Positions 1 to 6,355 of a stretch of DNA of 18,703 nucleotides are shown here, one piece after another. The position numbers and the translations under genes are program-made. How positions within the stretch are numbered: the stretch's first letter is position 1; each line of letters begins with the position of its first letter. The stretch spans positions 1-18,703 of the forward strand of contig UQXS01000022.1 in assembly GCA_900545125.1 (NCBI GenBank), read 5' to 3'. The notes under the pieces were generated by a model. That model was not told the origin of the DNA and searched no databases. It was given only the letters and a program-made list of their open reading frames with translations. The DNA comes from an uncultured Ruminococcus sp. GTDB taxonomy: Bacteria > Bacillota > Clostridia > Oscillospirales > Ruminococcaceae.

Positions 1-981
1 CTTATCGCCAAGAGCAAAAAGGCAGTTTCCCAGAAGCTCCGAGGGATAATTCGCTCCGGCGACCGTTATCCACATCACAAGAGCCAGCAGCAGCATGGCA
101 GGGATACCGAAACGGCGGCTGAGAAATATCCTGTCCAGTTTTCTGTCACGTCTGTACGGAGAGCCTTTCAGATTTCTCACGGTAAGACGGGCAATCTCAC
201 GGCTGCGCTCCACGTCAGCGGTGATGATACAGTCGGCGATTTTCTCTTTCGTATAGCCATTTTGTGCGAGATCTTCCAGAATTGCGTTAATATCATCACC
301 GGCAGATATCTCCGTTCCCTCGTACTCCGACGCACTGCGCAGAAATTCTTCATCTCCGGCAAGAATACGCATGGAAACGAATCTTTTCGAGAGTTTCCGG
401 ACATTGCCAAGCTTTCCGGCAATACGTGCGGCAGCAGCTTCGATATCCTCCGGAAGTGCCGTATGTACGCTGATTTTCCCTGACGGTTTTTCAATAATAT
501 CGCAAAGACGGCTGCACATTTCACGTATTCCCTTGCCGCTGCGTGCTGTAACTCCGCAGACTGGAACGCCAAGCAGCTGTTCCAGAAGTTCAAGATCTAT
601 CCGCAGTCCTTTTGCTTTTGCCTCGTCGAGAAGATTCACGCACACAAGCGTTTTCGGAGCTGCCTCAATAATTTGCAGCACAAGGTTGAGATTTCGTTCA
701 AGACACGTAGCATCGCAGACAACAACTACGGCTTCTGCCCCGCCGAAGCAGATAAAATCTCTTGCTGCTGCCTCTTCAGCCGAATTGGCACGAAGAGAGT
801 AAGCACCGGGAATATCCGCAAGAACGAAATTCATCCCGTTGTGTTCAAAGCGTCCTTCTGCCGCCGATACTGTCTTGCCTGCCCAGTTTCCGGTATGCTG
901 CTTCATTCCCGTCAATTCGTTAAAAACTGTTGATTTACCCACATTGGGATTCCCTGCCAGAGCTACCAGATGTTCCACCAT
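1..981 (-). CDS. feoB: Ferrous iron transporter FeoB, N-terminal part (cut by window edge)
   Basis: FeoB imports Fe(II) across the cytoplasmic membrane, with a cytosolic G-protein domain fused to a membrane channel. The 327 residues visible begin with a complete G domain: G1 GNPNVGKS (about 10-17), a switch I region with NWAGKTV, G3 DIPG (56-59), G4 NLLD (115-118) and a G5-like TARSGKG (144-150). The helical FeoB cytosolic domain follows. The first hydrophobic segment (about 298-320) leads into the NYPSELLG sequence seen in FeoB proteins; the window then ends. The ATG at 981 is chosen because GGAGG (991-987) lies 5 nt upstream; an in-frame ATG at 993 overlaps that site. No feoA lies directly upstream, where recR and its terminator sit. 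The promoter at 1009-1040 suggests independent, probably metal-controlled, transcription. The identification is secure; the regulation is inferred. Confidence 0.95.
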   Translation of the reverse strand, partial: MVEHLVALAGNPNVGKSTVFNELTGMKQHTGNWAGKTVSAAEGRFEHNGMNFVLADIPGAYSLRANSAEEAAARDFICFGGAEAVVVVCDATCLERNLNLVLQIIEAAPKTLVCVNLLDEAKAKGLRIDLELLEQLLGVPVCGVTARSGKGIREMCSRLCDIIEKPSGKISVHTALPEDIEAAAARIAGKLGNVRKLSKRFVSMRILAGDEEFLRSASEYEGTEISAGDDINAILEDLAQNGYTKEKIADCIITADVERSREIARLTVRNLKGSPYRRDRKLDRIFLSRRFGIPAMLLLALVMWITVAGANYPSELLGNCLFALGDK

Positions 982-1008
982 TGCAACCTCCATAAAACTT
1001 TCGTTATC

Positions 1009-1040
1009 TGCATTATATGCAATGGCAGTTAATTCCGACA
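1009..1040 (-). promoter_or_regulatory. Probable feoB promoter with palindrome over the -10
   Basis: On the minus strand a perfect TATAAT (1017-1012) lies 31 nt upstream of the feoB ATG. The -35 at 17 nt spacing is poor (TGTCGG, 1040-1035). The -10 sits inside a perfect inverted repeat TGCAT-TAT-ATGCA (1009-1021), a plausible operator for a metal-responsive repressor. The promoter is seen directly; the operator role is inference. Confidence 0.5.
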
Positions 1041-1041
1041 C

Positions 1042-1077
1042 AAAAAAGGTTTCCAAAGGGGATTGGAAACCTTTTTT
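1042..1077 (-). terminator. Intrinsic terminator after recR
   Basis: Perfect 9-bp stem GGTTTCCAA (1048-1056) with TTGGAAACC (1063-1071), 6-nt loop, flanked by A6 (1042-1047) and T6 (1072-1077). It starts 2 nt after the recR stop codon, so it ends the ffs-dnaX-ybaB-recR transcript on the minus strand. The A6/T6 flanks make it symmetrical, so it could also work on the plus strand. Confidence 0.93.
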
Positions 1078-1078
1078 A

Positions 1079-1681
1079 TTACATATCGTTTCTGTTTTCG
1101 AGAGCCTTGTAGAGCGTTATCTCGTCAGCATATTCAAGTATTCCGCCGACAGGAAGCCCGAACGCAAGTCTCGTGACTTTTATCCCCATAGGCTTGAGAA
1201 GTCCTGCGATATACATTGCAGTAGCATCGCCCTCTACCGTGGGATTTGTCGCCATGATGACCTCCTCCACACCGCCTGCCGATATCCTGCCCAGAAGCTC
1301 TCTTATCCTGAGCCTGTCGGGCGTGATGCCGTCCATAGGCGACAGAAGTCCGTGCAGTACGTGATACACTCCGTTATATTCTCTTGTACGCTCGAAAGCT
1401 GTAACATCTTTCGGACTTTCAACAACGCATATCACTCTTTTGTCTCGCTCATCATCGCTGCAAATGGGGCATATCTCCCTTTCCGTCAGATTCTGACAGC
1501 ACTTGCAGCTATGAACGTTCTTCTTTGCATCTATAAGAGCCTGTGCAAAATCCTCGACGGATTCCTCATCCATCGACATAACGTGATAGGCAAGCCTCTG
1601 CGCCGATTTCATGCCGATACCGGGCAGAGAAGCGAACTTCTCCGCTAAAATTACAAGGGGAAGCGCATTATGATCTGCCAT
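1079..1681 (-). CDS. recR: Recombination mediator protein RecR
   Basis: RecR works with RecO (and RecF) to load RecA on gapped DNA. The 200-residue length is typical. Order of domains: helix-hairpin-helix with LPGIGMKSAQRLAYH (19-33); a four-cysteine zinc site made by C59/C62 and C71/C74; a Toprim domain beginning at VICVVESPKD (83-92); and the conserved C-terminal segment with TNPTVEGDATA and LAFGLPVGG. It is the last gene of the dnaX-ybaB-recR unit, starts 5 nt after the ybaB stop codon, and is followed at once by a terminator. The only ribosome site is a short AGGA very close to the ATG, which suggests translation coupled to ybaB. Nothing unusual was seen in the protein. Confidence 0.97.
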   Translation of the reverse strand: MADHNALPLVILAEKFASLPGIGMKSAQRLAYHVMSMDEESVEDFAQALIDAKKNVHSCKCCQNLTEREICPICSDDERDKRVICVVESPKDVTAFERTREYNGVYHVLHGLLSPMDGITPDRLRIRELLGRISAGGVEEVIMATNPTVEGDATAMYIAGLLKPMGIKVTRLAFGLPVGGILEYADEITLYKALENRNDM

Positions 1682-1686
1682 TCCTA

Positions 1687-2034
1687 TCAGAACAGACCGG
1701 GAAGTGAAACTCCTCCGGTGATCTTGCTCATTTCGTTCTCCGTGGTAGTTTCAACATTATTGATGGCTTCATTTACTGCGCTGATTATAAGATCCTGAAG
1801 CATATCTATATCTTCCGGATCAACGACTTCCGGCTTTATCGTAAGAGCCTTGACGGTCTTTTTTCCGGTAACAGTTACTTCAACTGCTCCGCCGCCGGCT
1901 GTTGCGGAGAACTCTCTCTCCTCAATATCTTCCTGAAGCTCGGTGATCTGATCCTGCATCTTCTGAGCCTGCTTTATCATCTGGTTCATGTTCTGAGCGC
2001 CGCCGCCCATATTCTTTGGAATTCTTGCTTTCAT
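1687..2034 (-). CDS. ybaB: YbaB/EbfC family nucleoid-associated protein
   Basis: Small DNA-binding protein of the YbaB/EbfC family, 115 residues, which fits the family length of roughly 100-115. It opens with a glycine/asparagine-rich stretch (MGGGAQNMNQ), then a helix with repeated QAQKMQDQI. A beta region follows with the family signature FSATAGGGAVEVTVTGK (about 43-59), and then a C-terminal helix and the PGLF end. The family forms dimers that bind DNA. Its fixed place between dnaX and recR across bacteria suggests a link to replication or repair, but the exact role is unknown. AAGGAG lies a short distance upstream of the ATG at 2034. Confidence 0.95.
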   Translation of the reverse strand: MKARIPKNMGGGAQNMNQMIKQAQKMQDQITELQEDIEEREFSATAGGGAVEVTVTGKKTVKALTIKPEVVDPEDIDMLQDLIISAVNEAINNVETTTENEMSKITGGVSLPGLF

Positions 2035-2075
2035 TTTACTTTCTCCTTATTGATGATTTACCGTTTTTCCGGTAT

Positions 2076-3680
2076 TTACGAATTATCAACAGCAGTTTCA
2101 ATATTGCTGTCAATTGCCTTTTTTATAAGCTGTTCCGCCATGTTCTTCTGCTGATCCACCGTTGTTGCGCATCTGGCACGGATAAGATATTTATGCCCAA
2201 GTACACGGCTGATAGTCTCGCCGAGTGCCAGAGCATTTTCTTTCACCTTGAACAGCGTAATGAAAAACCGGTTCTGGGAAGTTATAAATATCACGTTTCC
2301 TGCCGTTGCCGCCGCAGAACCGTCAAGGCTGCCTGCCACGGCAGGACATACCTTTTTGAATTCCTCCAGCACTTCGCCCCATTTTTCGCATGGACGCAGA
2401 TCTTCCGGACGGAGCTTTTTCAGATCAATACTCGGTGCCGGATCAGCCTCCGAAACAGGATTTGAAGCGGTAAGAACTTCACGTTCCCTTGGCTGTGCAG
2501 CCGCCGGAACAGTCCGTGGAACAGAATTTAATCTGTCCTCCAGCTTTTTTATTTTATCATAAATTTCAGAATTGTCAATAGTCTCCCCGTGATTTTTCCT
2601 GCCGGAGCACATAATTATCAGCGTCATTTCAAATTCAACACGCTTATTCATAGCTCTCTGCATACGCTCACGGCATTGCTGGAGCATAGTCAGATGTTCC
2701 ATTACGGTATCGAGTTCCGTTTTTCCGGCAAGCGTTTTCAGCCTTTCCAGTTCATCGGGCATACATACGATAAGATTCCCGGCAGTTTCAGGCGAAACTT
2801 TCAGAAGCATGACATTACGGAGCTGAGCAGTAAGTTCCTCGCAAAGACGTGTAAGATCCTTTGACATATCGTACAGTTCTCCGGTTATGGAAAGAGCCTT
2901 TGAAACGTCGGAATCCGCCAGAGCTTCAAGTATGCTGTAAAGATAATCACGCCCTGCTATCCCGGCAGACGAAGAAACCGCCTCTGCATCAATGACATCG
3001 GCGCAGGCTGAACACTGGTCAAGAAGTGAAACGGCATCACGCATTCCGCCGTCCGCAAGACGTGCGATAAGCGATGCTCCGTCAGCGGTAAGGGAGATTC
3101 CCTCCTGCCGTGCGATATAGTCCAGCCGTGAAGCTATATCCTCCGGTCTTATGCGCCTGAAATCATATCGCTGACAGCGTGAAGCGATAGTCGCCGGAAC
3201 TTTGTGTATCTCCGTAGTGGCAAGGATAAACTTGACATACGGCGGCGGTTCTTCCATTATTTTGAGCAGAGCGTTGAATGCGCTTGCTGACAGCATATGA
3301 ACCTCGTCGATAATATATATCTTGTACTGTCCACGTTCCGGCATATATACTGCGCCGTCACGCAGGTCACGGATATCGTCAACACCGTTGTTTGAGGCGG
3401 CATCTATCTCGATTATATCGGTCAGTGCGCCGCTGTCGGCATCACGGCAGATATCGCATTCAAGACAGGGATTGCCGTCTTTCATATGGCGGCAGTTGAC
3501 TGCCTTGGCAAGAATTCTTGCGCAGGTAGTCTTTCCCGTTCCCCTCGAACCCGTAAACAGGTAGGCATGAGCTGTTTTTCCGCTTATTATCTGATTTTTC
3601 AGTGTTTCGGTGGTCTGCTGCTGGGAGATCACGTCGTCGAATGTCATCGGACGCCATTTGCGATATAAAGCCTTATACAA
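2076..3680 (-). CDS. dnaX: DNA polymerase III subunit gamma/tau
   Basis: Clamp-loader ATPase of the replicative polymerase. From the start chosen here the protein has 534 residues: Walker A GSRGTGKT (44-51), zinc cysteines C63, C72, C75 and C78, Walker B IIDEVH (123-128), sensor 1 ATTEIHKVP (154-162), the SRC motif (167-169), then domain III. A proline/alanine-rich linker and a poorly conserved tau-type C-terminal domain complete it. The open frame runs on upstream to 3782, but those 34 codons lie inside the SRP RNA gene. The TTG at 3680 gives the family-typical beginning MYKALYRKWRP and lies 7 nt from AAAGGAGG (3695-3688). A slippery sequence at codons 377-379 should also give a 400-residue gamma form ending at 2479. 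First protein gene after the SRP RNA; ybaB and recR follow. Confidence 0.96.
   Translation of the reverse strand: MYKALYRKWRPMTFDDVISQQQTTETLKNQIISGKTAHAYLFTGSRGTGKTTCARILAKAVNCRHMKDGNPCLECDICRDADSGALTDIIEIDAASNNGVDDIRDLRDGAVYMPERGQYKIYIIDEVHMLSASAFNALLKIMEEPPPYVKFILATTEIHKVPATIASRCQRYDFRRIRPEDIASRLDYIARQEGISLTADGASLIARLADGGMRDAVSLLDQCSACADVIDAEAVSSSAGIAGRDYLYSILEALADSDVSKALSITGELYDMSKDLTRLCEELTAQLRNVMLLKVSPETAGNLIVCMPDELERLKTLAGKTELDTVMEHLTMLQQCRERMQRAMNKRVEFEMTLIIMCSGRKNHGETIDNSEIYDKIKKLEDRLNSVPRTVPAAAQPREREVLTASNPVSEADPAPSIDLKKLRPEDLRPCEKWGEVLEEFKKVCPAVAGSLDGSAAATAGNVIFITSQNRFFITLFKVKENALALGETISRVLGHKYLIRARCATTVDQQKNMAEQLIKKAIDSNIETAVDNS
2519..2550 (-). promoter_or_regulatory. Putative -1 ribosomal frameshift signal in dnaX
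   Basis: On the minus strand, AAAAAAG (2550-2544) is in the phase required for -1 slippage: ATA AAA AAG in the dnaX frame, codons 377-379. After a 5-nt spacer (2543-2539) comes a hairpin, GGACAGA (2538-2532) with TCTGTTC (2525-2519). It has 7 pairs, one a G-U, and a 6-nt loop. After slippage 21 further codons are read and TGA is met at 2481-2479. This is the same heptamer that Escherichia coli dnaX uses to make gamma. No Shine-Dalgarno-like stimulator was seen just upstream. Confidence 0.7.
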
Positions 3681-3695
3681 GTTCAAGCCTCCTTT
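3678..3695 (-). promoter_or_regulatory. dnaX ribosome binding site and TTG start
   Basis: AAAGGAGG (3695-3688) is followed after 7 nt by TTG (3680-3678). Another in-frame TTG at 3686 is only 1 nt from the site and is less likely. This decides the start against the longer frame that enters the SRP RNA. Confidence 0.85.
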
Positions 3696-3701
3696 AACAA
3701 A

Positions 3702-3833
3702 AAATTCCGGAACATAGATGTGCAGGCTTGCTGCGGCACACAACACGCACCGCTTAATGCTGCTCGGTCTCCCGCCTGACATGGTTCACGGGGTCTTGTT
3801 GCACAGGGCCCACACATCTATATTTCGGAATTT
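3702..3833 (-). ncRNA. ffs: Small bacterial SRP RNA (4.5S type)
   Basis: RNA core of the signal recognition particle, which binds Ffh and directs membrane proteins to the membrane. The conserved domain IV is clear on the minus strand: GTCAGG, then the tip CGG-GAGA-CCG (3774-3765), then AGCAGC. The tetraloop is GAGA, a GNRA type, in place of the common GGAA. The ends pair over a long helix: the region 3833-3807 pairs with 3702-3728 with only a few G-U pairs and mismatches, beginning AAATTCCG with CGGAATTT. A T-run follows the 3' arm (3704-3699), so the terminal helix may also act as a terminator that part of the transcripts pass to reach dnaX. Exact ends were not determined. There is no sign of the Alu domain found in the long Bacillus form. 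Confidence 0.9.
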
Positions 3834-3885
3834 ACTTGCTGTAATCTCCAGATTGAGCAGATATAATAATCATACTCTGTAATTT

Positions 3886-3914
3886 ATTATATCATACAAT
3901 TTTCTGTTTGTCAA
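3886..3914 (-). promoter_or_regulatory. Consensus promoter for SRP RNA/dnaX operon
   Basis: Minus strand TTGACA (3914-3909), 17-nt spacer, TATAAT (3891-3886), with TG one base before the -10 (extended -10). Both hexamers match consensus exactly, as suits a stable RNA gene. The predicted start near 3879 leaves a 5' leader of about 45 nt before the SRP helix, which implies 5' processing. Confidence 0.92.
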
Positions 3915-3934
3915 GAATTTTTAAACCAAAAAGT

Positions 3935-3963
3935 TTGCATATAATAAAAAAGTGTGATATAAT
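3935..3963 (+). promoter_or_regulatory. Promoter of the fucosidase/mannanase unit
   Basis: TATAAT (3958-3963) preceded by TGA (extended -10), with a weak -35 TTGCAT (3935-3940) at 17 nt. It stands back to back with the SRP promoter, and the two -35 boxes are 20 bp apart. A short repeat AAAC-N6-GTTT (3924-3937) lies between them, but it is too short to call an operator. Confidence 0.7.
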
Positions 3964-3977
3964 GTAATTTGATACAC

Positions 3978-4010
3978 TGAACTCCGATGCAGACCGTGCA
4001 GCGGAATTCA
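3978..4010 (+). other. Hairpin in 5' leader of the fucosidase gene
   Basis: The arm TGAACTCCG (3978-3986) pairs with CGGAATTCA (4002-4010) apart from one C-A mismatch. Inside it, TGCA (3988-3991) pairs with TGCA (3997-4000) around a GACCG loop. It begins about 8 nt after the predicted transcript start and ends before the ribosome site GAGGAG (4021-4026). Confidence 0.5.
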
Positions 4011-4033
4011 CGGGCAAAGAGAGGAGCATACAT

Positions 4034-6343
4034 ATGAATAAAGAAACAATTCTTGAATACAACGCCCCGGCAGAGGACTTCAACAGTGCGCTTCCCGTCG
4101 GAAACGGAAGGATAGGCGGAATGATCTTCGGCGGTGCAGCAAGCGAACTCATCAGACTCAACGAGGATTCATTCTGGTCGGGAAGTCTCCGGCACAGGAT
4201 AAATCCGGATGCAAAAGAAGGTCTTGAAGAGGTACGTGCTCTTCTGAAAGAGGGAAATATCCCCGAAGCAGAAAAAATCGCCTTTGAAAAAATGCAGGGA
4301 GTTACCCCCGAAATGCGCCGCTATCTTCCGCTCGGAGATCTGCGGATAAATATGGAACTCGGCGGCAGGGCAAAGGAATACCACCGCAGTCTCGATCTTG
4401 AAAACGCCTGTGCTGAAATCAGTTTCAGCGTAAACGGACTCAATATCGTCCGTTCGGTTTTCGTCTCTGCCCCCGACAACGTTATGGTTATAAAGATATC
4501 CGCTGATTCTCCGGCTTCCGTAAACCTTGAATGCTTTATAGACGGACGTGATGACAATTACGACGATAATCGTCCCTGCGGCAGCAATATGCTGCTGTAT
4601 ACCGGCGGAAACAGTGGGGTATCCTTTGCCGCAGTTCTCGGAGCAGCAGCAGAAGGCGGAACTCTCAGAACACTCGGCGGAAAGATATCCGTTAAAAATG
4701 CCGACGAGGTTATGCTGATACTCTCCGTGAGAACAAGCTTTTACGGCAATAATTATATAGAATCCGCCGAAGTAGATGCCGAAATGGCTTTGCAGTGTCA
4801 GTGGGACGAACTTTTCTACCGTCATGTCTGCGACTACCGTGAGCTTTTTGACCGTGTTGAACTTGAACTCAACGACAACAGTGAAGCTCCGATCAGCGAT
4901 ATGACCACAGACGAGCGTCTGGAACGCCTTAAAGGAGACGAACTGGACAGCAGGGAATGTCTGCGGCTTATCCATGACAATAAACTCATACAGCTTTACT
5001 TCAACTACGGAAGATACCTGATGATCTCCGCAAGCCGTCCCGGAACGCAGCCCATGAATCTTCAGGGTATCTGGAACGAGGATATGCAGCCGATCTGGGG
5101 CAGCCGCTACACTGTGAACGTCAATACACAGATGAACTACTGGTGCGCCGAAAGCTGCAATCTGCCGGAATGTCACCTGCCTCTCTTCGATCTGGCAGAA
5201 CGCATCTGCGAAAACGGCAGGATAACGGCAAAGGAAATGTACGGCGTGACAAAGGGCTTTGTATGTCATCACAACACCGATATCTGGGGCGATACTGCTC
5301 CTGCCGATCTCTGGATGCCGGCTACGGTCTGGCCTATGGGCGGTGCATGGCTCGCCCTGCATATCTTTGAGCATTACGAGTATACCCTCGATGAAGACTT
5401 CCTCGAAGAAAAATATCATATACTAAAGGAAGCAGCCGAATTCTTCGTTCAGTATCTCACCGAGGACGGCAAGGGACGTCTGGTGACTTGTCCGTCCGTT
5501 TCGCCGGAGAACACATATCTCACGGATAAGGGAATCAAAGGCAGCCTGTGCATCGGCCCTTCAATGGATTCCCAGATAATCACCGTACTTTTCGGCGATG
5601 TAATCAAGGCTGCCGGAATTCTCGGCAGAGACAAGACTCTTGTGAAAAAACTGAAAAGTATGCTGAAAAAGATCCCGCAGCCGGAAATCGGAAAATACGG
5701 TCAGATACAGGAATGGGCCGAGGATTACGACGAAGCCGAACCCGGTCACAGACACGTTTCACAGCTTTTTGCGCTGCATCCGGCAGATATCATAACGCCC
5801 CACAGCACGCCGAAGCTCGCCGATGCCGCAAGAGCTACCCTTGTACGCCGTCTTATTCACGGCGGCGGAAATATGGGCTGGAGCTGCGCATGGATAGCAA
5901 ATATGTGGGCAAGGCTCTACGACGGCAGAATGGTCTACGAAAACATCAAGCAGATATTGGTCAACTTTACAAATCCCAACCTGCTCAATACGCATCCGCC
6001 GTTCCAGATAGACGGAAATTTCGGCGGTGTTTCGGCAATTACGGAGGCTCTTCTCCAGAGCTGCTGCGGCGAGATAAATCTCCTGCCTGCTCTTCCGGAC
6101 GAGTGGAGCTGCGGCAAAGTAAGAGGACTCCGGGCAAAGGGCGGTTTCTCCGTGTCAATAGAGTGGAAGAACGGAAAGCTCAGTTCCGCTGAGATAACCT
6201 CCGACCTCGGCGGCGAATGCCGTCTCCGTGCCAACTGCGTTGTAAGCGTTCTTTGCCGGGGAGAAAACGTGAATTCAAAAATTGAAAACGGCGTGATCGT
6301 ATTCGGCACATCTGCCGGAAATACGTACACGGTCAAAGCTTAA
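4034..6343 (+). CDS. GH95 family alpha-L-fucosidase, cytoplasmic
   Basis: Glycoside hydrolase family 95 enzyme, an inverting exo-enzyme that most often cleaves alpha-1,2-linked L-fucose; some members act on alpha-L-galactose. The 769 residues cover the whole family layout: an N-terminal beta-sandwich (from PVGNGRIGGM, 21-30), an (alpha/alpha)6 barrel and a C-terminal beta domain. Active-site motifs seen: VNVNTQMNYW with N362 and N364, matching the paired asparagines that hold the water in Bifidobacterium AfcA; SVSPE with the probable acid E492; and QIDGNFGG with D660. No signal peptide is present, so it probably acts in the cytoplasm on imported oligosaccharides such as fucosylated xyloglucan fragments. 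GAGGAG lies 7 nt upstream of the ATG. First gene of a three-gene unit; the GH26 gene starts 12 nt later. The family is sure; the substrate is inferred. Confidence 0.95.
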   Translation: MNKETILEYNAPAEDFNSALPVGNGRIGGMIFGGAASELIRLNEDSFWSGSLRHRINPDAKEGLEEVRALLKEGNIPEAEKIAFEKMQGVTPEMRRYLPLGDLRINMELGGRAKEYHRSLDLENACAEISFSVNGLNIVRSVFVSAPDNVMVIKISADSPASVNLECFIDGRDDNYDDNRPCGSNMLLYTGGNSGVSFAAVLGAAAEGGTLRTLGGKISVKNADEVMLILSVRTSFYGNNYIESAEVDAEMALQCQWDELFYRHVCDYRELFDRVELELNDNSEAPISDMTTDERLERLKGDELDSRECLRLIHDNKLIQLYFNYGRYLMISASRPGTQPMNLQGIWNEDMQPIWGSRYTVNVNTQMNYWCAESCNLPECHLPLFDLAERICENGRITAKEMYGVTKGFVCHHNTDIWGDTAPADLWMPATVWPMGGAWLALHIFEHYEYTLDEDFLEEKYHILKEAAEFFVQYLTEDGKGRLVTCPSVSPENTYLTDKGIKGSLCIGPSMDSQIITVLFGDVIKAAGILGRDKTLVKKLKSMLKKIPQPEIGKYGQIQEWAEDYDEAEPGHRHVSQLFALHPADIITPHSTPKLADAARATLVRRLIHGGGNMGWSCAWIANMWARLYDGRMVYENIKQILVNFTNPNLLNTHPPFQIDGNFGGVSAITEALLQSCCGEINLLPALPDEWSCGKVRGLRAKGGFSVSIEWKNGKLSSAEITSDLGGECRLRANCVVSVLCRGENVNSKIENGVIVFGTSAGNTYTVKA

Positions 6344-6355
6344 AGGAGCGATCGG

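Noticed and set aside
839..1648. 269-codon plus-strand frame across feoB and recR
   Set aside because: It is antisense to two well-recognised genes, spans a terminator, and its product has no family features.
3681..3782. Longer dnaX frame starting at 3782
   Set aside because: These 34 codons lie within the SRP RNA and have no homology to DnaX; the TTG at 3680 has an ideal ribosome site and gives the family N-terminus.
3924..3937. AAAC-N6-GTTT operator between the divergent promoters
   Set aside because: The arms are only 4 bp in AT-rich DNA, so chance is the better explanation; no catabolite (cre) consensus is met either.
4169..5419. 416-codon minus-strand frame inside the GH95 gene
   Set aside because: Antisense shadow of a strong gene; the product has no motif and no ribosome site was evident.
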